This document shows positions 26,373-37,970 of a stretch of DNA of 64,000 nt, in pieces. The notes beneath the pieces are model-generated. The model was not told the origin of the DNA. It searched no databases and was given only the letters and a program-made list of their open reading frames with translations. Each line of letters opens with the position of its first letter. Position 1 is the first letter of the stretch. Location: NCBI RefSeq assembly GCF_000720485.1, contig NZ_JOAX01000002.1:62001-126000 (forward strand), read 5' to 3'. The translations under genes and the position numbers were made by a program. The DNA comes from Streptomyces ochraceiscleroticus. GTDB taxonomy: Bacteria; Actinomycetota; Actinomycetes; Streptomycetales; Streptomycetaceae.

Positions 26373-28915
26373 CAGTGACCACTAACAACGCGCCCTCCGG
26401 GGGCGGCGAGGCGGCGGTCCCGCCCGAAGACCTGGTGTCGCTGACCATCGACGGCATCGAGATCAGCGTGCCCAAGGGCACCTTGGTCATCCGGGCCGCC
26501 GAGATGCTCGGCATCGAGATCCCGCGCTTCTGCGACCACCCGCTGCTGGACCCGGCCGGCGCCTGCCGCCAGTGCATCGTCGAGGTCGAGGGCCAGCGCA
26601 AGCCGATGGCTTCCTGCACGATCACCTGCACCGACGGCATGGTCGTGAAGTCCCAGCTCACCTCGCCGGTCGCCGAGAAGGCGCAGCGCGGTGTGATGGA
26701 GCTGCTGCTGATCAACCACCCGCTGGACTGCCCGGTCTGCGACAAGGGCGGCGAGTGCCCGCTGCAGAACCAGGCCATGTCCGCGGGGCAGGCCGACTCC
26801 CGCTTCGAGGGCAAGAAGCGCACGTTCCAGAAGCCGGTGCCGATCTCCCAGCAGGTGCTGCTGGACCGCGAGCGCTGCGTACTGTGCGCCCGCTGCACCC
26901 GCTTCTCCAACCAGGTCGCGGGCGACCCGATGATCGAGCTGCTCGAGCGCGGCGCGCTCCAGCAGGTCGGCACGGGGGAGGGCGACCCGTTCGAGTCGTA
27001 CTTCTCCGGGAACACCATCCAGATCTGCCCGGTCGGCGCGCTGACCTCGGCGGCGTACCGCTTCCGCTCCCGCCCCTTCGACCTGGTCTCCTCGCCGTCC
27101 GTGTGCGAGCACTGCGCGGGCGGCTGCGCGACGCGTACGGACCACCGGCGCGGCAAGGTCATGCGGCGGCTCGCGGCGGACGACCCCGAGGTCAACGAGG
27201 AGTGGATCTGCGACAAGGGGCGGTTCGCCTTCCGGTACGGGCAGTTGCCCGACCGGCTGGAGACGCCGCTCGTCCGGGACGCGTCCTCGGGTGAGCTGGT
27301 ACCGGCGAGCTGGCCCGAGGCGCTGGAGGCGGCGGCCCGCGGGCTCGCCGCAGCGCGCGGCCGGGCCGGGGTGCTGACCGGCGGCCGCCTCACCGTCGAG
27401 GACTCCTACGCGTACGCCAAGTTCGCGCGCACCGTCCTGGACACGAACGACATCGACTTCCGGGCCCGCGTGCACAGCGCGGAGGAGGCCGGTTTCCTCG
27501 CGGCGCAGGTCGCGGGGCACGGCCGTGACCTCGACGGACAGGGTGTCACGTACCGCTCGCTGGCGGCCGCGCCGGCCGTCCTGCTGGCCGGTATCGAGGC
27601 CGAGGAGGAGGCGCCCGGCGTCTTCCTGCGGCTGCGCAAGGCGCACCGCAAGAACCGCCAGCGGACCTTCGGGCTCGCTTCGTACGCCACCCGGGGGCTC
27701 ATCAAGGCGGGCGGCACGCTGCTGCCCGCGGCGCCCGGTACGGAGACGGAGTGGCTGGACGCGCTGGCCGGCGGGGTCGGGCTCGAAGGCGAGGGCCGGG
27801 TCGCGGCCGAGGCGCTGCGGGCCGAGGGTTCGGTGATCGTCGTCGGCGAGCGGCTGGCCGCGGTACCGGGGGCGCTCACCGCTGCGGTACGCGCTGCCTC
27901 GGCCACCGGTGCGCGGCTCGTCTGGATCCCGCGCCGGGCGGGCGAGCGGGGCGCCGTCGAAGCGGGCGCGCTCCCCGGGCTGCTGCCCGGCGGCCGGCCC
28001 GGGACGGACCCGCGCGCCCGCGACGAGGTCGCCCGCGCCTGGGGCGTGGCCGCGCTGCCGCACCGGCACGGCCGGGACACCGGCCAGATCCTGGAGGCCG
28101 CGGCCATCGGTGAGCTGAACGCCCTGGTGGTGGCCGGTGTCGGGGTCGAGGACCTGCCCGACCCGCGGCGCGCGGCCGAGGCACTGGACGCGGTCGGCTT
28201 CCTGGTCAGCCTGGAGCAGCGGCCGAGCGAGGTCACGCGGCGGGCCGACGTGGTGCTGCCGGTGGCCGCCGTGGTGGAGAAGGCCGGCACGTTTCTCAAC
28301 TGGGAAGGCCGGGCACGGCTCTTCGAGGCCGCGCTCAAGCCGGACCAGATGACCCGCCGCCATCTGCTCCCCGACGCCCGGGTGCTGCACATGCTCGCGG
28401 ACGCGATGTCCGTGGCGGACGACTCCGTACCGGGTCTGGCGCTGCCGGACGTGCGCGCCGTACGGGCGGAGCTGGACCGGCTCGGCGGCTGGGACGGGCA
28501 GCGCGCCACCGGTGACGTGCTCGCCGGCACCGAGGCGCGGGCGCTGCCCCGGCCCGGCGCGGGCGAGGCCGTCCTCGCCGGGCACCGGCTGCTGCTGGAC
28601 CAGGGGCGGATGCAGGAGGGCGACGCGGCGCTGGCCGGCACCCGGCACGCCGCGGTGGCCCGGATGTCCGCCGCCACCGCCGCCGAGGCGGGCCTCAAGG
28701 ACGGCGCGGACGTACAGGTCACCGGCCCGCGCGGCGCGGTGACCTTCCCCCTGCAGGTCAGCGAGATGCCCGACCGGGTGGTGTGGCTGCCGCTCAACTC
28801 CCGGGGCGGCGGCGTCCCGTACGACACCGGAGCGAACCCCGGTGACCTGGTGACGGTCGCCGCGAAGACCGCGGGCCCGGCGGCCCCGGCGGACGGCACG
28901 GAGGTGGCGGAATGA
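26369..28915 (+). CDS. nuoG: NADH-quinone oxidoreductase subunit G
   Basis: The 848-residue largest hydrophilic subunit. The N-terminal ferredoxin-like [2Fe-2S] site uses C55, C66, C69 and C83. Further motifs [23 protein letters not shown] and CEHCAGGC bind the [4Fe-4S] clusters, and a molybdopterin-oxidoreductase-like domain occupies the rest. The C-terminal half is Ala/Gly/Arg-rich, as in other actinobacteria. ATG 26369 overlaps the nuoF stop. Confidence 0.96.
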
Positions 28916-30306
28916 TGAGTCTCGCCGCGGAACAGCTGGCGCTCGGCGCGGACCGGATCGCGCTGGCCGCCGAGGACCTGAGCGTCTTCGGGCGCGACCC
29001 GTGGTGGCTGGTGGTCATCAAGGCGGTCTTCTGCTTCGCGTTCCTGATGCTGACCGTGCTCTTCTCGATCGTCTGGGAGCGCAAGGTCGTCGCCTGGATG
29101 CAGCTGCGCATCGGGCCCAACCGGCACGGCCCCTGGGGCATGCTCCAGTCCCTCGCCGACGGCATCAAGCTGATGCTGAAGGAGGACGTGGTCGTCAAGC
29201 GGGCGGACAAGGCGGTGTACGTCCTCGCCCCGGTCGTCGCGGCCATCCCCGCCTTCATGGCGTTCGCCGTCATCCCGTTCGGCCCGGCGGACAACGAGAT
29301 CTCGATCTTCGGCCAGCGCACGACGATGCAGCTGACGGACCTGCCGATTGCCGTGCTCTACATCCTGGCCACGGCCTCGGTCGGCATCTACGGCATCGTG
29401 CTCGCGGGCTGGTCCTCGGGCTCGACGTACCCGCTGCTCGGCGGACTCCGCTCGTGCGCCCAGATGATCAGTTACGAGATCGCGATGGGCATGGCCTTCG
29501 CGTCGGTGTTCCTCTACTCCGGCTCGATGTCCACCTCGGCGATCGTCGACGGACAGCAGAGCACCTGGTACGTCGCGCTGCTGCCGGTCTCCTTCCTGAT
29601 CTACATCGTGGCGATGGTCGGCGAGACCAACCGTGCGCCGTTCGACATGCCGGAGTCCGAGGGCGACCTGGTCGGCGGCTTCAACACGGAGTACTCCTCC
29701 ATCAAGTTCGCGATGTTCATGCTCGCCGAGTACGTCAACATGGTCACCGTCTCGGCGGTCGCGATCACCCTCTTCCTCGGCGGCTGGCGGGCCCCCTGGC
29801 CGATCAGCACCTTCTGGGAGGGCGCGAACCACGGCTGGTGGCCGCTGCTCTGGTTCACCATCAAGATCCAGCTCCTGCTCTTCTTCTTCATCTGGCTGCG
29901 CGGCACGCTTCCCCGCGTCCGCTACGACCAGTTCATGAAGCTGGGCTGGAAGGTCCTCATCCCGGTCTCGATGGTCTGGCTGATGCTGGTCGCGACGGTG
30001 CGGGCGCTGCGGAACGAGGGGTACGACTTCCAGCGGATCGTGCTGTACGTCGGCGGCGCCGCGGTCGCCCTGCTGCTGATCTCCTTCGTCGCGGACTTCT
30101 TCCGCAAGAGCGAGAAGGAAGAAGTACCCGCCGCCGAGCAGCCCTTCGACCCGATGGCGGGCGGCTTCCCCGTACCGCCGCTGCCCGGTCAGACCCTGCC
30201 GCCGGTGCCGCGGAGGCGGCCACGCCACCAAGATCGCGAGCTGATTGTCAGTGGCGGGGTCAATACTGACAGTGACGAAAGTGGGAAGGGGGACAACGGT
30301 GTCTGA
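28912..30306 (+). CDS. nuoH: NADH-quinone oxidoreductase subunit H
   Basis: The membrane subunit linking the quinone chamber to the proton pumps. The 464-residue protein has about eight helices, the [16 protein letters not shown] loop and the acidic quinone-channel loop [20 protein letters not shown] cytosolic Pro-rich C-terminal tail of about 60 residues is an actinobacterial extension. Two in-frame ATGs (28912, 28915) overlap the nuoG stop. The end overlaps nuoI by 8 bases. Confidence 0.96.
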   Translation: MMSLAAEQLALGADRIALAAEDLSVFGRDPWWLVVIKAVFCFAFLMLTVLFSIVWERKVVAWMQLRIGPNRHGPWGMLQSLADGIKLMLKEDVVVKRADKAVYVLAPVVAAIPAFMAFAVIPFGPADNEISIFGQRTTMQLTDLPIAVLYILATASVGIYGIVLAGWSSGSTYPLLGGLRSCAQMISYEIAMGMAFASVFLYSGSMSTSAIVDGQQSTWYVALLPVSFLIYIVAMVGETNRAPFDMPESEGDLVGGFNTEYSSIKFAMFMLAEYVNMVTVSAVAITLFLGGWRAPWPISTFWEGANHGWWPLLWFTIKIQLLLFFFIWLRGTLPRVRYDQFMKLGWKVLIPVSMVWLMLVATVRALRNEGYDFQRIVLYVGGAAVALLLISFVADFFRKSEKEEVPAAEQPFDPMAGGFPVPPLPGQTLPPVPRRRPRHQDRELIVSGGVNTDSDESGKGDNGV

Positions 30307-30931
30307 TTTCCAGAATCCGGTGGCCGGCTTCGGCGTGACCTTCAAGGCCATGTTCAAGAAGCGGCTCACCGAGCAGTACCCGGAGGAGAAGAAGCCGACC
30401 GCGCCTCGTTTCCACGGCCGGCACCAGCTCAACCGCCATCCGGACGGCCTGGAGAAGTGCGTGGGCTGCGAGCTCTGCGCCTGGGCCTGCCCGGCCGACG
30501 CCATCTATGTGGAGGGCGCGGACAACACGGACGAGGAGCGCTACTCGCCCGGCGAGCGGTACGGCCGCGTCTACCAGATCAATTACCTCCGCTGCATCCT
30601 CTGCGGCCTCTGCGTCGAGGCGTGCCCCACCCGGGCGCTCACGATGACGAACGAGTACGAGCTCGCCGACCGCACCCGCGAGTCCCTCATCTACACCAAG
30701 GAGGAGCTGCTCGCGGGCCTGGAGGAAGGCATGGTCGACAGCCCGCACGCGATCTTCCCCGGCATGACGGAGAAGGACTACTACAGCGGCCTGGTGAGCG
30801 AGGCCGCGCCGGGCACGGAGCGGCAGGTCGCGGTCAGCAAGGGCGAGCGGCCGGACGAGGAGCGGGCCGGGACGCCCGAGACCCCGGCCCCCACGGCCGA
30901 GCGCCCGGCGGGGACGGGGGTGGAGGCATGA
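30299..30931 (+). CDS. nuoI: NADH-quinone oxidoreductase subunit I
   Basis: The 210-residue ferredoxin-like subunit carries clusters N6a and N6b: C54, C57, C60, C64 and C99, C102, C105, C109 form two CxxCxxCxxxCP motifs. GTG 30299 has AAGGGGG about 8 bases upstream inside the end of nuoH. The last 40 residues are a disordered tail. Confidence 0.96.
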   Translation: MSDFQNPVAGFGVTFKAMFKKRLTEQYPEEKKPTAPRFHGRHQLNRHPDGLEKCVGCELCAWACPADAIYVEGADNTDEERYSPGERYGRVYQINYLRCILCGLCVEACPTRALTMTNEYELADRTRESLIYTKEELLAGLEEGMVDSPHAIFPGMTEKDYYSGLVSEAAPGTERQVAVSKGERPDEERAGTPETPAPTAERPAGTGVEA

Positions 30932-31785
30932 GCAGCGCAGTACTGGCAGCGGCCTCCGCGACCTCCACGGGCGAGGCGGTGCAGTTCTGGATCCTCGGCA
31001 CGGTCGCCGTGGTCGGCGCGCTGGCCACGGTCCTGATGAAGCGGGCGGTGCACAGCGCGCTCTCGCTCGCCGCCACCATGATCATCCTGGCGGTCTTCTA
31101 CCTCGCCAACGGCGCGTACTTCCTCGGCATCGTCCAGGTCGTCGTCTACACCGGCGCGATCATGATGCTCTTCCTCTTCGTGGTCATGCTGGTCGGCGTC
31201 ACGGCGGCGGACTCCCTCAAGGAGACGCTCAAGGGCCAGCGCTGGCTGGCGGCGGGTGCCGGACTCGGCTTCGGCATCCTGCTGATCGCCGGCCTCGGCA
31301 ACGCCTCGGTGAAGCACTTCAACGGCCTCGGCGAGGCCAACGCCGGGGGCAACGTCCAGGGCCTGGCGGCCCTCATCTTCACCAAGTACGTCTTCGCGTT
31401 CGAGCTCACCGGCGCGCTGCTGATCACCGCGGCGGTCGGCGCGATGGTCCTCACGCACAAGGAGCGCACCGAGCGCGCCAAGACCCAGCGCGAGCAGGCA
31501 GCGCAGCGCGTACGGGAAGGCACGCAGGTCGTGCCGCTGCCCGCCCCCGGTGTGTATGCCCGGCACAACGCGGTCGACGTGCCCGGTCTGCTGCCCGACG
31601 GCACCCCCTCCGAGCTCACCGTCAACCCGACCCTGCGCAAGCGCGGCCAGATCCGGGACGTGTCGGGGGAGTCGCTGGCGGAGCTGGCGGCGCTGGAGCG
31701 GCGCTCCTCGGAGTGGCTGGAGCGCGGCGAAGGCACCGAGCGCGGCGAGCAGGTCCGGGAGCGCGGCGAGGAGGCCACGCGATGA
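30928..31785 (+). CDS. nuoJ: NADH-quinone oxidoreductase subunit J
   Basis: The membrane subunit with five helices, including the broken helix 3 region [16 protein letters not shown] that shifts during turnover. At 285 residues it exceeds the usual 165-185: roughly 100 hydrophilic, Arg/Glu-rich residues follow the last helix. ATG 30928 overlaps the nuoI stop. Confidence 0.95.
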   Translation: MSSAVLAAASATSTGEAVQFWILGTVAVVGALATVLMKRAVHSALSLAATMIILAVFYLANGAYFLGIVQVVVYTGAIMMLFLFVVMLVGVTAADSLKETLKGQRWLAAGAGLGFGILLIAGLGNASVKHFNGLGEANAGGNVQGLAALIFTKYVFAFELTGALLITAAVGAMVLTHKERTERAKTQREQAAQRVREGTQVVPLPAPGVYARHNAVDVPGLLPDGTPSELTVNPTLRKRGQIRDVSGESLAELAALERRSSEWLERGEGTERGEQVRERGEEATR

Positions 31786-32081
31786 ATCCGATCAACTACC
31801 TCTATCTGGCTGCCCTGCTGTTCACCATCGGCGCGGCCGGGGTGCTGATCCGGCGGAACGCCATCGTGCTCTTCATGTGCGTCGAGCTGATGCTGAACGC
31901 CTGCAATCTCGCCTTCGTGGCCTTCTCGCGGCTGCACGGAAATCTGGACGGCCAGATCATCGCGTTCTTCACGATGGTCGTCGCCGCGGCCGAGGTCGTG
32001 GTCGGCCTGGCGATCATCGTGACGATCTTCCGTACCCGCCATACGGCCTCGGTCGACGACGCCAGCCTGATGAAGCTGTAA
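31782..32081 (+). CDS. nuoK: NADH-quinone oxidoreductase subunit K
   Basis: The 99-residue, three-helix Mrp-related subunit. The two buried glutamates essential for proton transfer are visible in [10 protein letters not shown] and [14 protein letters not shown] 31782 overlaps the nuoJ stop; the codons open upstream belong to the nuoJ shadow frame. Confidence 0.96.
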   Translation: MNPINYLYLAALLFTIGAAGVLIRRNAIVLFMCVELMLNACNLAFVAFSRLHGNLDGQIIAFFTMVVAAAEVVVGLAIIVTIFRTRHTASVDDASLMKL

Positions 32082-32093
32082 GGGGTCGCACTC

Positions 32094-34040
32094 GTGGAAT
32101 CTCTGATCGCGCTGCTCGTCGGGGCACCACTGGTCGGTGCGGCCGTGCTGCTCTGCGGCGGCAAACGCCTGGACCGTACGGGCCATTGGCTCGGCACGCT
32201 GCTCGCGGTGGTGTCGTTCGTCATCGGCCTGGTGCTGTTCGCGGACATGCTGGGCAGGGGCGCCGAGGACCGCGCCCTGCACCAGCACCTCTTCAGCTGG
32301 ATCCCGGTGGGCGGCTTCCAAGCCGACGTCGCCTTCCAGCTCGACCAGTTGTCGATGACGTTCGTGCTGCTGATCACCGGTGTGGGATCGCTGATCCACA
32401 TCTACTCGATCGGCTACATGGAGCACGACGAGCGGCGCCGCCGCTTCTTCGGCTATCTGAATCTGTTCCTCGCGGCGATGCTGCTGCTCGTCCTCGCCGA
32501 CAACTACCTCCTGCTGTACGTCGGCTGGGAGGGCGTCGGCCTCGCCTCGTACCTCCTCATCGGGTTCTGGCAGCACAAGCCGAGCGCGGCGACGGCGGCC
32601 AAGAAGGCGTTCCTGGTCAACCGGGTCGGCGACATGGGCCTGTCCATCGCGATCATGCTGATGTTCACCACCTTCGGGACGTTCGCTTTCGGCCCGGTGC
32701 TGGGCGCGGTGGGCGACACCAGTGAGGGCAAGCTGACCGCCATCGGGCTGATGCTGCTGCTGGCCGCGTGCGGTAAGTCCGCGCAGGTGCCGCTGCAGTC
32801 CTGGCTGGGCGACGCGATGGAGGGCCCGACCCCGGTCTCGGCCCTCATCCACGCCGCCACGATGGTCACCGCGGGGGTCTACCTGATCACCCGCTCCGGC
32901 GCGATCTTCAACGGGGCGCCGGACGCACAGACCGCGGTGGTCGCGGTCGGCGCGGTCACGCTCCTCTTCGGTGCGATCGTCGGTTGCGCGAAGGACGACA
33001 TCAAGAAGGCCCTCGCGGGCTCGACGATGTCGCAGATCGGGTACATGATCCTCGCGGCCGGGCTGGGCCCGATCGGGTACGCCTTCGCGATCATGCACCT
33101 GGTCACCCACGGCTTCTTCAAGGCGGGCCTCTTCCTCGGCGCCGGTTCCGTGATGCACGGGATGAACGACGAGGTGGACATGCGCCGTTACGGCGGCCTG
33201 CGGAAGTACATGCCCATCACGTTCGTGACGTTCGGCCTGGGCTACCTCGCCATCATCGGCTTCCCGGGGCTGTCCGGCTTCTTCTCCAAGGACAAGATCA
33301 TCGAGGCGGCGTTCGCCTCGGGCGGCACCCAGGGCTGGATCCTCGGGGGAGCGGCCCTGCTCGGCGCCGGGATCACCGCGTTCTATATGACGCGCGTGAT
33401 GCTGATGACCTTCTTCGGCGAGGAGCGCTGGCGCAAGGCCCCGACCCCGTCGCCGGCCGAGCCGAGCGTCGAGCCCGCGGCCGAGACGCGCGGCGAGTAC
33501 ACGCCACCGCATCCGCACGAGTCGCCGAAGTCGATGACGCTCCCGATGATCCTGCTGGCGTTCGGTTCGGTCTTCGCCGGCGGCCTGTTCAGCATCAACG
33601 AGGCGTTCGTGCACTGGCTGGAGCCGGTCACCTCCTTCGAGCACGGCCACTCCCCGCTCAGTGCGGCGGCGGTGACCTCCGCGACCATCGTGGTCCTGCT
33701 GTTCGGCGTGGCCCTCGCCTGGCTGCAGTACGGCCGCAAGCCCGTGCCCGCCGTCGCCCCGCGCGGCTCGTTCCTCACCCGCGCCGCCCGGCGCGACCTG
33801 CTCCAGGACGACTTCAACCACGTCGTACTGGTCCGCGGCGGCGAGCAGCTCACCCGCGCGCTGGAGCAGATCGACCACTCCGTCGTCGACGGCGCGGTCA
33901 ACGGCACCGCGGTGTCGGTCGGCGGTCTCTCCGGCCGGCTGCGCCGCCTGCAGACCGGTTACGTCCGCTCCTACGCCCTGCAGATGCTGGGCGGCGCCGC
34001 GGTGCTGGTCTTCGCGACCCTGCTGATGAGGGGTGTCTGA
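32094..34040 (+). CDS. nuoL: NADH-quinone oxidoreductase subunit L
   Basis: The distal antiporter-like proton pump, 648 residues. The conserved key Glu lies in [20 protein letters not shown], and the Lys-bearing helices include [20 protein letters not shown] and the broken helix with [14 protein letters not shown]. The long lateral helix is expected in the C-terminal 150 residues. GTG 32094 follows nuoK by 12 bp with GGGG upstream. Confidence 0.96.
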   Translation: MESLIALLVGAPLVGAAVLLCGGKRLDRTGHWLGTLLAVVSFVIGLVLFADMLGRGAEDRALHQHLFSWIPVGGFQADVAFQLDQLSMTFVLLITGVGSLIHIYSIGYMEHDERRRRFFGYLNLFLAAMLLLVLADNYLLLYVGWEGVGLASYLLIGFWQHKPSAATAAKKAFLVNRVGDMGLSIAIMLMFTTFGTFAFGPVLGAVGDTSEGKLTAIGLMLLLAACGKSAQVPLQSWLGDAMEGPTPVSALIHAATMVTAGVYLITRSGAIFNGAPDAQTAVVAVGAVTLLFGAIVGCAKDDIKKALAGSTMSQIGYMILAAGLGPIGYAFAIMHLVTHGFFKAGLFLGAGSVMHGMNDEVDMRRYGGLRKYMPITFVTFGLGYLAIIGFPGLSGFFSKDKIIEAAFASGGTQGWILGGAALLGAGITAFYMTRVMLMTFFGEERWRKAPTPSPAEPSVEPAAETRGEYTPPHPHESPKSMTLPMILLAFGSVFAGGLFSINEAFVHWLEPVTSFEHGHSPLSAAAVTSATIVVLLFGVALAWLQYGRKPVPAVAPRGSFLTRAARRDLLQDDFNHVVLVRGGEQLTRALEQIDHSVVDGAVNGTAVSVGGLSGRLRRLQTGYVRSYALQMLGGAAVLVFATLLMRGV

Positions 34041-34043
34041 GCC

Positions 34044-35687
34044 ATGTCGTTTCCCCTGCTGACGGCCACAGCCGCGGTCCCAGCGATCGGCGCGGTCGCC
34101 ACGGCCGCGGTGCCCGCCGCGAAGCGCACCGCCGCCAAGTGGCTGGCGCTGCTCTTCTCGCTGGCCACGCTGGCACTGGCGCTGGTGATCGCGGTCCGCT
34201 TCGACCCCGGCGCCAAGGGCCCGTTCCAGCTCAGTGAGTCGCATGCCTGGATCGCCGACTTCGGCGTCCGGTACGAGCTCGGCGTGGACGGCATCTCGGT
34301 GGCGCTGATCGCGCTGACCGCCCTGCTGATCCCGTTCGTGATCCTGGCCGGCTGGCACGACGCCGACGCCCTCGACCATGACAACGCGAATCGGCGCTGG
34401 CGCCCCACCCAGGGCCTCTTCGCGCTGATCCTCGCCGTCGAGGCGATGGTGATCCTCTCCTTCGAGGCCACCGACGTCTTCCTCTTCTACATCTTCTTCG
34501 AAGCCATGCTCATCCCGATGTACTTCCTCATCGGAGGCTTCGGGGACCGGGCGGGCACGCACGACGCGACAGAGGGCGCGGCCCGGCGCTCGTCCGCCGC
34601 GGTGAAGTTCCTGCTGTACAACCTCGCCGGCGGCCTGATCATGCTGGCCGCGGTGATCGGCCTGTACGCCGTCACCGCCGACCAGCTCGGCACCGGCACC
34701 TTCTCGCTCTCCCAGATCGTCCAGGCCCGCGCGGCCGGCGAGCTGACCATGGGCGCGGGCACGGAGCGGCTGCTCTTCCTCGGCTTCTTCTTCGCCTTCG
34801 CGGTGAAGGCGCCGCTGTGGCCACTGCACACGTGGCTGCCGGGCGCCATGGGCGAGTCCACGGCGCCGATCGCCGTGCTGATCACCGCGGTGGTCGACAA
34901 GGTCGGCACGTTCGCGATGCTCCGCTTCTGCCTCCAGCTCTTCCCCGAGGCCAGCAAGTGGGCCACGCCGGTGATCCTCGTCCTGGCGCTGATCAGCATC
35001 CTGTACGGCGCGCTGCTCGCGGTCGCCCAGCGGGACATCAAGCGCCTGGTCGCCTATGCGTCCATCTCCCACTTCGGCTTCATCATCCTCGGCATCTTCG
35101 CGATGACCAGCCAGGGCCAGAGCGGCGCGACGCTGTACATGGTCAACCACGGCATCTCCACCGCCGCGCTGATGCTGGTCGCCGGCTTCCTGATCACCCG
35201 CCGCGGCTCGCGCCTCATCGCAGATTACGGCGGCGTGCAGAAGGTCGCGCCGGTGCTGGCCGGCACCTTCCTGATCGGCGGCCTGGCCACGCTGTCGCTG
35301 CCTGGCCTCGCGCCGTTCGTCAGCGAGTTCCTGGTCCTGGTCGGCACGTTCAGCCGGTATCCCGTCATCGGCATCATCGCCACGGTGGGCATCGTGCTGG
35401 CCGCGCTGTACGTCCTCGTGCTGTACCAGCGCACGATGACCGGCCCGGTCAGGGCCGAGGTGCAGGGCATGCCCGACCTCAAGGCCCGGGAGCTGGTGGT
35501 GGTGGCGCCGCTGATCGCGCTGCTGCTCTTCCTCGGCGTCTATCCGAAGCCGCTGACCTCCATCGTCAATCCGGCGGTGGACCACACGCTGTCCGTCGTG
35601 GACAGGCAGGACCCCAAGCCCGACGTACGGGTCAACGCCGAGCCGCATGAGGCCGGTTCCGATCGAGATGCGGAGGCCGCGAAGTGA
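34044..35687 (+). CDS. nuoM: NADH-quinone oxidoreductase subunit M
   Basis: The middle antiporter-like proton pump, 547 residues, with the essential Glu in FIFFEAMLIPMYFLIG-type helix 5 (YIFFEAMLIPMYF) and the broken helix 12 region LATLSLPGLAPFVSEFL. It starts 3 bp after nuoL and overlaps the nuoN start, consistent with tight coupling. Confidence 0.96.
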   Translation: MSFPLLTATAAVPAIGAVATAAVPAAKRTAAKWLALLFSLATLALALVIAVRFDPGAKGPFQLSESHAWIADFGVRYELGVDGISVALIALTALLIPFVILAGWHDADALDHDNANRRWRPTQGLFALILAVEAMVILSFEATDVFLFYIFFEAMLIPMYFLIGGFGDRAGTHDATEGAARRSSAAVKFLLYNLAGGLIMLAAVIGLYAVTADQLGTGTFSLSQIVQARAAGELTMGAGTERLLFLGFFFAFAVKAPLWPLHTWLPGAMGESTAPIAVLITAVVDKVGTFAMLRFCLQLFPEASKWATPVILVLALISILYGALLAVAQRDIKRLVAYASISHFGFIILGIFAMTSQGQSGATLYMVNHGISTAALMLVAGFLITRRGSRLIADYGGVQKVAPVLAGTFLIGGLATLSLPGLAPFVSEFLVLVGTFSRYPVIGIIATVGIVLAALYVLVLYQRTMTGPVRAEVQGMPDLKARELVVVAPLIALLLFLGVYPKPLTSIVNPAVDHTLSVVDRQDPKPDVRVNAEPHEAGSDRDAEAAK

Positions 35688-37363
35688 CATCCGTGGCAGC
35701 GGTCCACACCCTGTGGACGATGGCGGACGGGGCGGCCGGCTCCCCGTTGGCCCCGGACGGCCCCGGCAGGATTCCGGCGCCGCACATCGAGTACGCACAG
35801 CTTGCGCCGACCCTGATCGTGCTCGGCGCGGCCGTGCTCGCCGTGCTGGTCGAGGCGTTCTGGCCGCGCCGCGGCCGGTACTACGCGCAGGTGCTGCTCT
35901 CCGTGGTCGCGCTGGCCGCCGCGTTCGCCGCGGTCATCGGCCTCGCGGCCGGCGGCTTCGGCACGACCAAGGCACACATCGCGGCGATGGGCGCCCTCGC
36001 GGTGGACGGCCCGGCGCTCTTCCTGCAGGGCACGATCCTGCTGGTCTCGCTGATCGCGATCTTCACCTTCGCCGAGCGCCGGCTGGACCCCGCGGCGCAC
36101 GGCCGCCCGGTGGACTCCTTCGCGGCCCAGGGCGCCGCGGTTCCCGGCGGCGAGGCGGAGAAGGCGGCCGTCAAGGCCGGCTTCACGACGACCGAGGTCT
36201 TCCCGCTCGCGCTCTTCGCGATCGGCGGCATGCTGGTCTTCCCGGCGGCCAATGACCTGCTGACCCTCTTCGTCGCGCTGGAGGTCTTCTCCCTCCCGCT
36301 GTACATCCTGTGTGCGCTGGCCCGCCGCCAGCGGCTGCTCTCGCAGGAGTCGGCGGTGAAGTACTTCCTGCTCGGTGCGTTCTCCTCGGCGTTCCTGCTC
36401 TTCGGCGTGGCCCTGCTGTACGGCTACGCGGGCACGGTGACGTACGCGGGCATCGCCGAGGTCGTCAGCGACGGCGCCAAGCAGATCGACCCGGCGCTCG
36501 CCGACACCATGGGCAATGACGCGCTGCTGCTGATCGGCGGGGCGCTGGTCGTGATGGGCCTGCTCTTCAAGGTCGGCGCCGTCCCGTTCCACATGTGGAC
36601 CCCGGACGTGTATCAGGGCGCGCCGACCCCGGTGACCGGCTTCATGGCCGCCGCCACGAAGGTCGCCGCGTTCGGCGCGCTGCTGCGGCTGCTGTACGTC
36701 GCGCTGCCGGGCCTGCGCTGGGACTGGCGCCCGGTGATGTGGGGCGTGGCGATCCTGACGATGCTGGCCGGCGCGGTCATCGCGCTCACCCAGACCGATG
36801 TGAAGCGGCTGCTGGCGTACTCCTCCATCGCGCACGCGGGCTTCATCCTGGCCGGCGTGATCGCCACGAGCAGGAACGGCATCTCGTCGGTCCTCTTCTA
36901 CCTGCTCGCGTACTCCTTCGTGACGCTCGGCGCGTTCGCGGTGGTCACGCTGGTGCGGGACGCGGGCGGCGAGGCGACGCACCTGTCCAAGTGGGCGGGG
37001 CTCGGGCGGCGTTCGCCGCTGGTCGCGGCAGTGTTCGCGGTCTTCCTGCTGGCCTTCGCCGGTATCCCGCTGACCTCTGGGTTCGCGGGGAAGTTCGCGG
37101 TGTTCAAGGCGGCGGCGGAGAGCGGCGCCGGCTGGCTGGTCGTGATCGGTGTGCTCTCGTCCGCGGTCGCCGCGTTCTTCTACATCCGGGTGATCGTCCT
37201 GATGTTCTTCAACGAGCCGAAGGCGGACGGCCCGACGGTGGCGGTGCCCAGCCCGCTGACCATGACGGCCATCGCGGTCGGCGTGGTGGTGACGCTCGTC
37301 CTGGGCCTCGCGCCGCAGTACTTCCTCGACCTGGCGGGGCAGGCGGGGGTCTTCGTCCGCTGA
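35684..37363 (+). CDS. nuoN: NADH-quinone oxidoreductase subunit N
   Basis: The third antiporter-like pump and last gene of the operon, 559 residues. Conserved features are FVALEVFSLPLYILCAL (Glu helix), FKVGAVPFHMWTPDVYQGAPTPVTGFMA and FAGIPLTSGFAGKFAVF. GTG 35684 overlaps the nuoM stop. A 25-bp stem ends transcription just downstream. Confidence 0.96.
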   Translation: MTSVAAVHTLWTMADGAAGSPLAPDGPGRIPAPHIEYAQLAPTLIVLGAAVLAVLVEAFWPRRGRYYAQVLLSVVALAAAFAAVIGLAAGGFGTTKAHIAAMGALAVDGPALFLQGTILLVSLIAIFTFAERRLDPAAHGRPVDSFAAQGAAVPGGEAEKAAVKAGFTTTEVFPLALFAIGGMLVFPAANDLLTLFVALEVFSLPLYILCALARRQRLLSQESAVKYFLLGAFSSAFLLFGVALLYGYAGTVTYAGIAEVVSDGAKQIDPALADTMGNDALLLIGGALVVMGLLFKVGAVPFHMWTPDVYQGAPTPVTGFMAAATKVAAFGALLRLLYVALPGLRWDWRPVMWGVAILTMLAGAVIALTQTDVKRLLAYSSIAHAGFILAGVIATSRNGISSVLFYLLAYSFVTLGAFAVVTLVRDAGGEATHLSKWAGLGRRSPLVAAVFAVFLLAFAGIPLTSGFAGKFAVFKAAAESGAGWLVVIGVLSSAVAAFFYIRVIVLMFFNEPKADGPTVAVPSPLTMTAIAVGVVVTLVLGLAPQYFLDLAGQAGVFVR

Positions 37364-37379
37364 CCCGGCGAGGTATCCG

Positions 37380-37435
37380 TACGCACGAAGCTGCCCGGCA
37401 CCCCCCCCGAGGGGTGCCGGGCAGCTTCGTGCGTA
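37380..37435. terminator. 25-bp perfect bidirectional terminator after nuoN
   Basis: 37380-37404 and 37411-37435 are exact complements around the loop CCCCGA. It separates the 16-kb nuo operon from the convergent lipoprotein genes and serves both strands. Confidence 0.88.
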
Positions 37436-37454
37436 TGCGGGACGGCCGGGTACG

Positions 37455-37946
37455 TCAGCCGCTCCGCTGGAAGCCGTCCAGCGCCGAGGGGTCGATGGAC
37501 GGCAGGTCCGTCGTGCCCTCGGTCCGGGTGAAGACGGACTCCTTGCCGGAGGCCCAGCGCACGGTGAGCTTCTTGCCCTGCAGGCTCTGCACCGTGCCCG
37601 CGGAGTGCTCGGTGTCGCCGTCGGTGCACTTGAAGGTGAGCTCGATCGGCTGGCCGTCCACGACCTTGCCGCCGCAGGACTTCTTGCCGATCAGTACCGC
37701 CTCGTGCTTCGAGACGGACAGGATCAGCAGGCCCTTGTCGGCGTGCAGCGCGTTCGTGGTCCAGCCGCCCTCCAGGGACGCCACGGAGACGTCGGCACCG
37801 GGCGTCCGTCCGGCCGATGAAGCGGACGGCGACGGCGACTCCGACTTCTTCGCGCCACCGCCGGTGTCGCTGCCGCCGCTGCAGCCGGCGAGCAGGACCG
37901 CGGCCGCGGCGGCCGCGACGGCGGCGAACTGAATGCGCTTACGCAC
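37455..37946 (-). CDS. Putative secreted lipoprotein
   Basis: A 163-residue protein with a lipoprotein signal: basic MRKR start, Ala-rich core and lipobox LLAGC (Cys near residue 22), then a Ser/Pro linker and a compact beta-rich domain (about 55-145) with CGGKV...TFKC suggesting a disulfide. It resembles the protein encoded just upstream (TVxWxSGxExxFTRTEG-type ending and a TDGD-S-GTVQ motif), so the two are paralogues. GTG 37946 has GAGGAGA upstream. Function unknown. Confidence 0.8.
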   Translation of the reverse strand: MRKRIQFAAVAAAAAAVLLAGCSGGSDTGGGAKKSESPSPSASSAGRTPGADVSVASLEGGWTTNALHADKGLLILSVSKHEAVLIGKKSCGGKVVDGQPIELTFKCTDGDTEHSAGTVQSLQGKKLTVRWASGKESVFTRTEGTTDLPSIDPSALDGFQRSG

Positions 37947-37970
37947 GTTGATCTCCTCGGGGGAAGCCGC

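Noticed and set aside
31146..35798. A 1,550-codon open frame antisense to nuoJ-nuoM
   Set aside because: It lies opposite well-conserved subunits, is rich in Arg, His, Gln, Asp and Glu typical of antisense frames in high-GC DNA, and has no ribosome-binding site or domain. The same applies to long antisense frames over nuoG, nuoH and nuoD.
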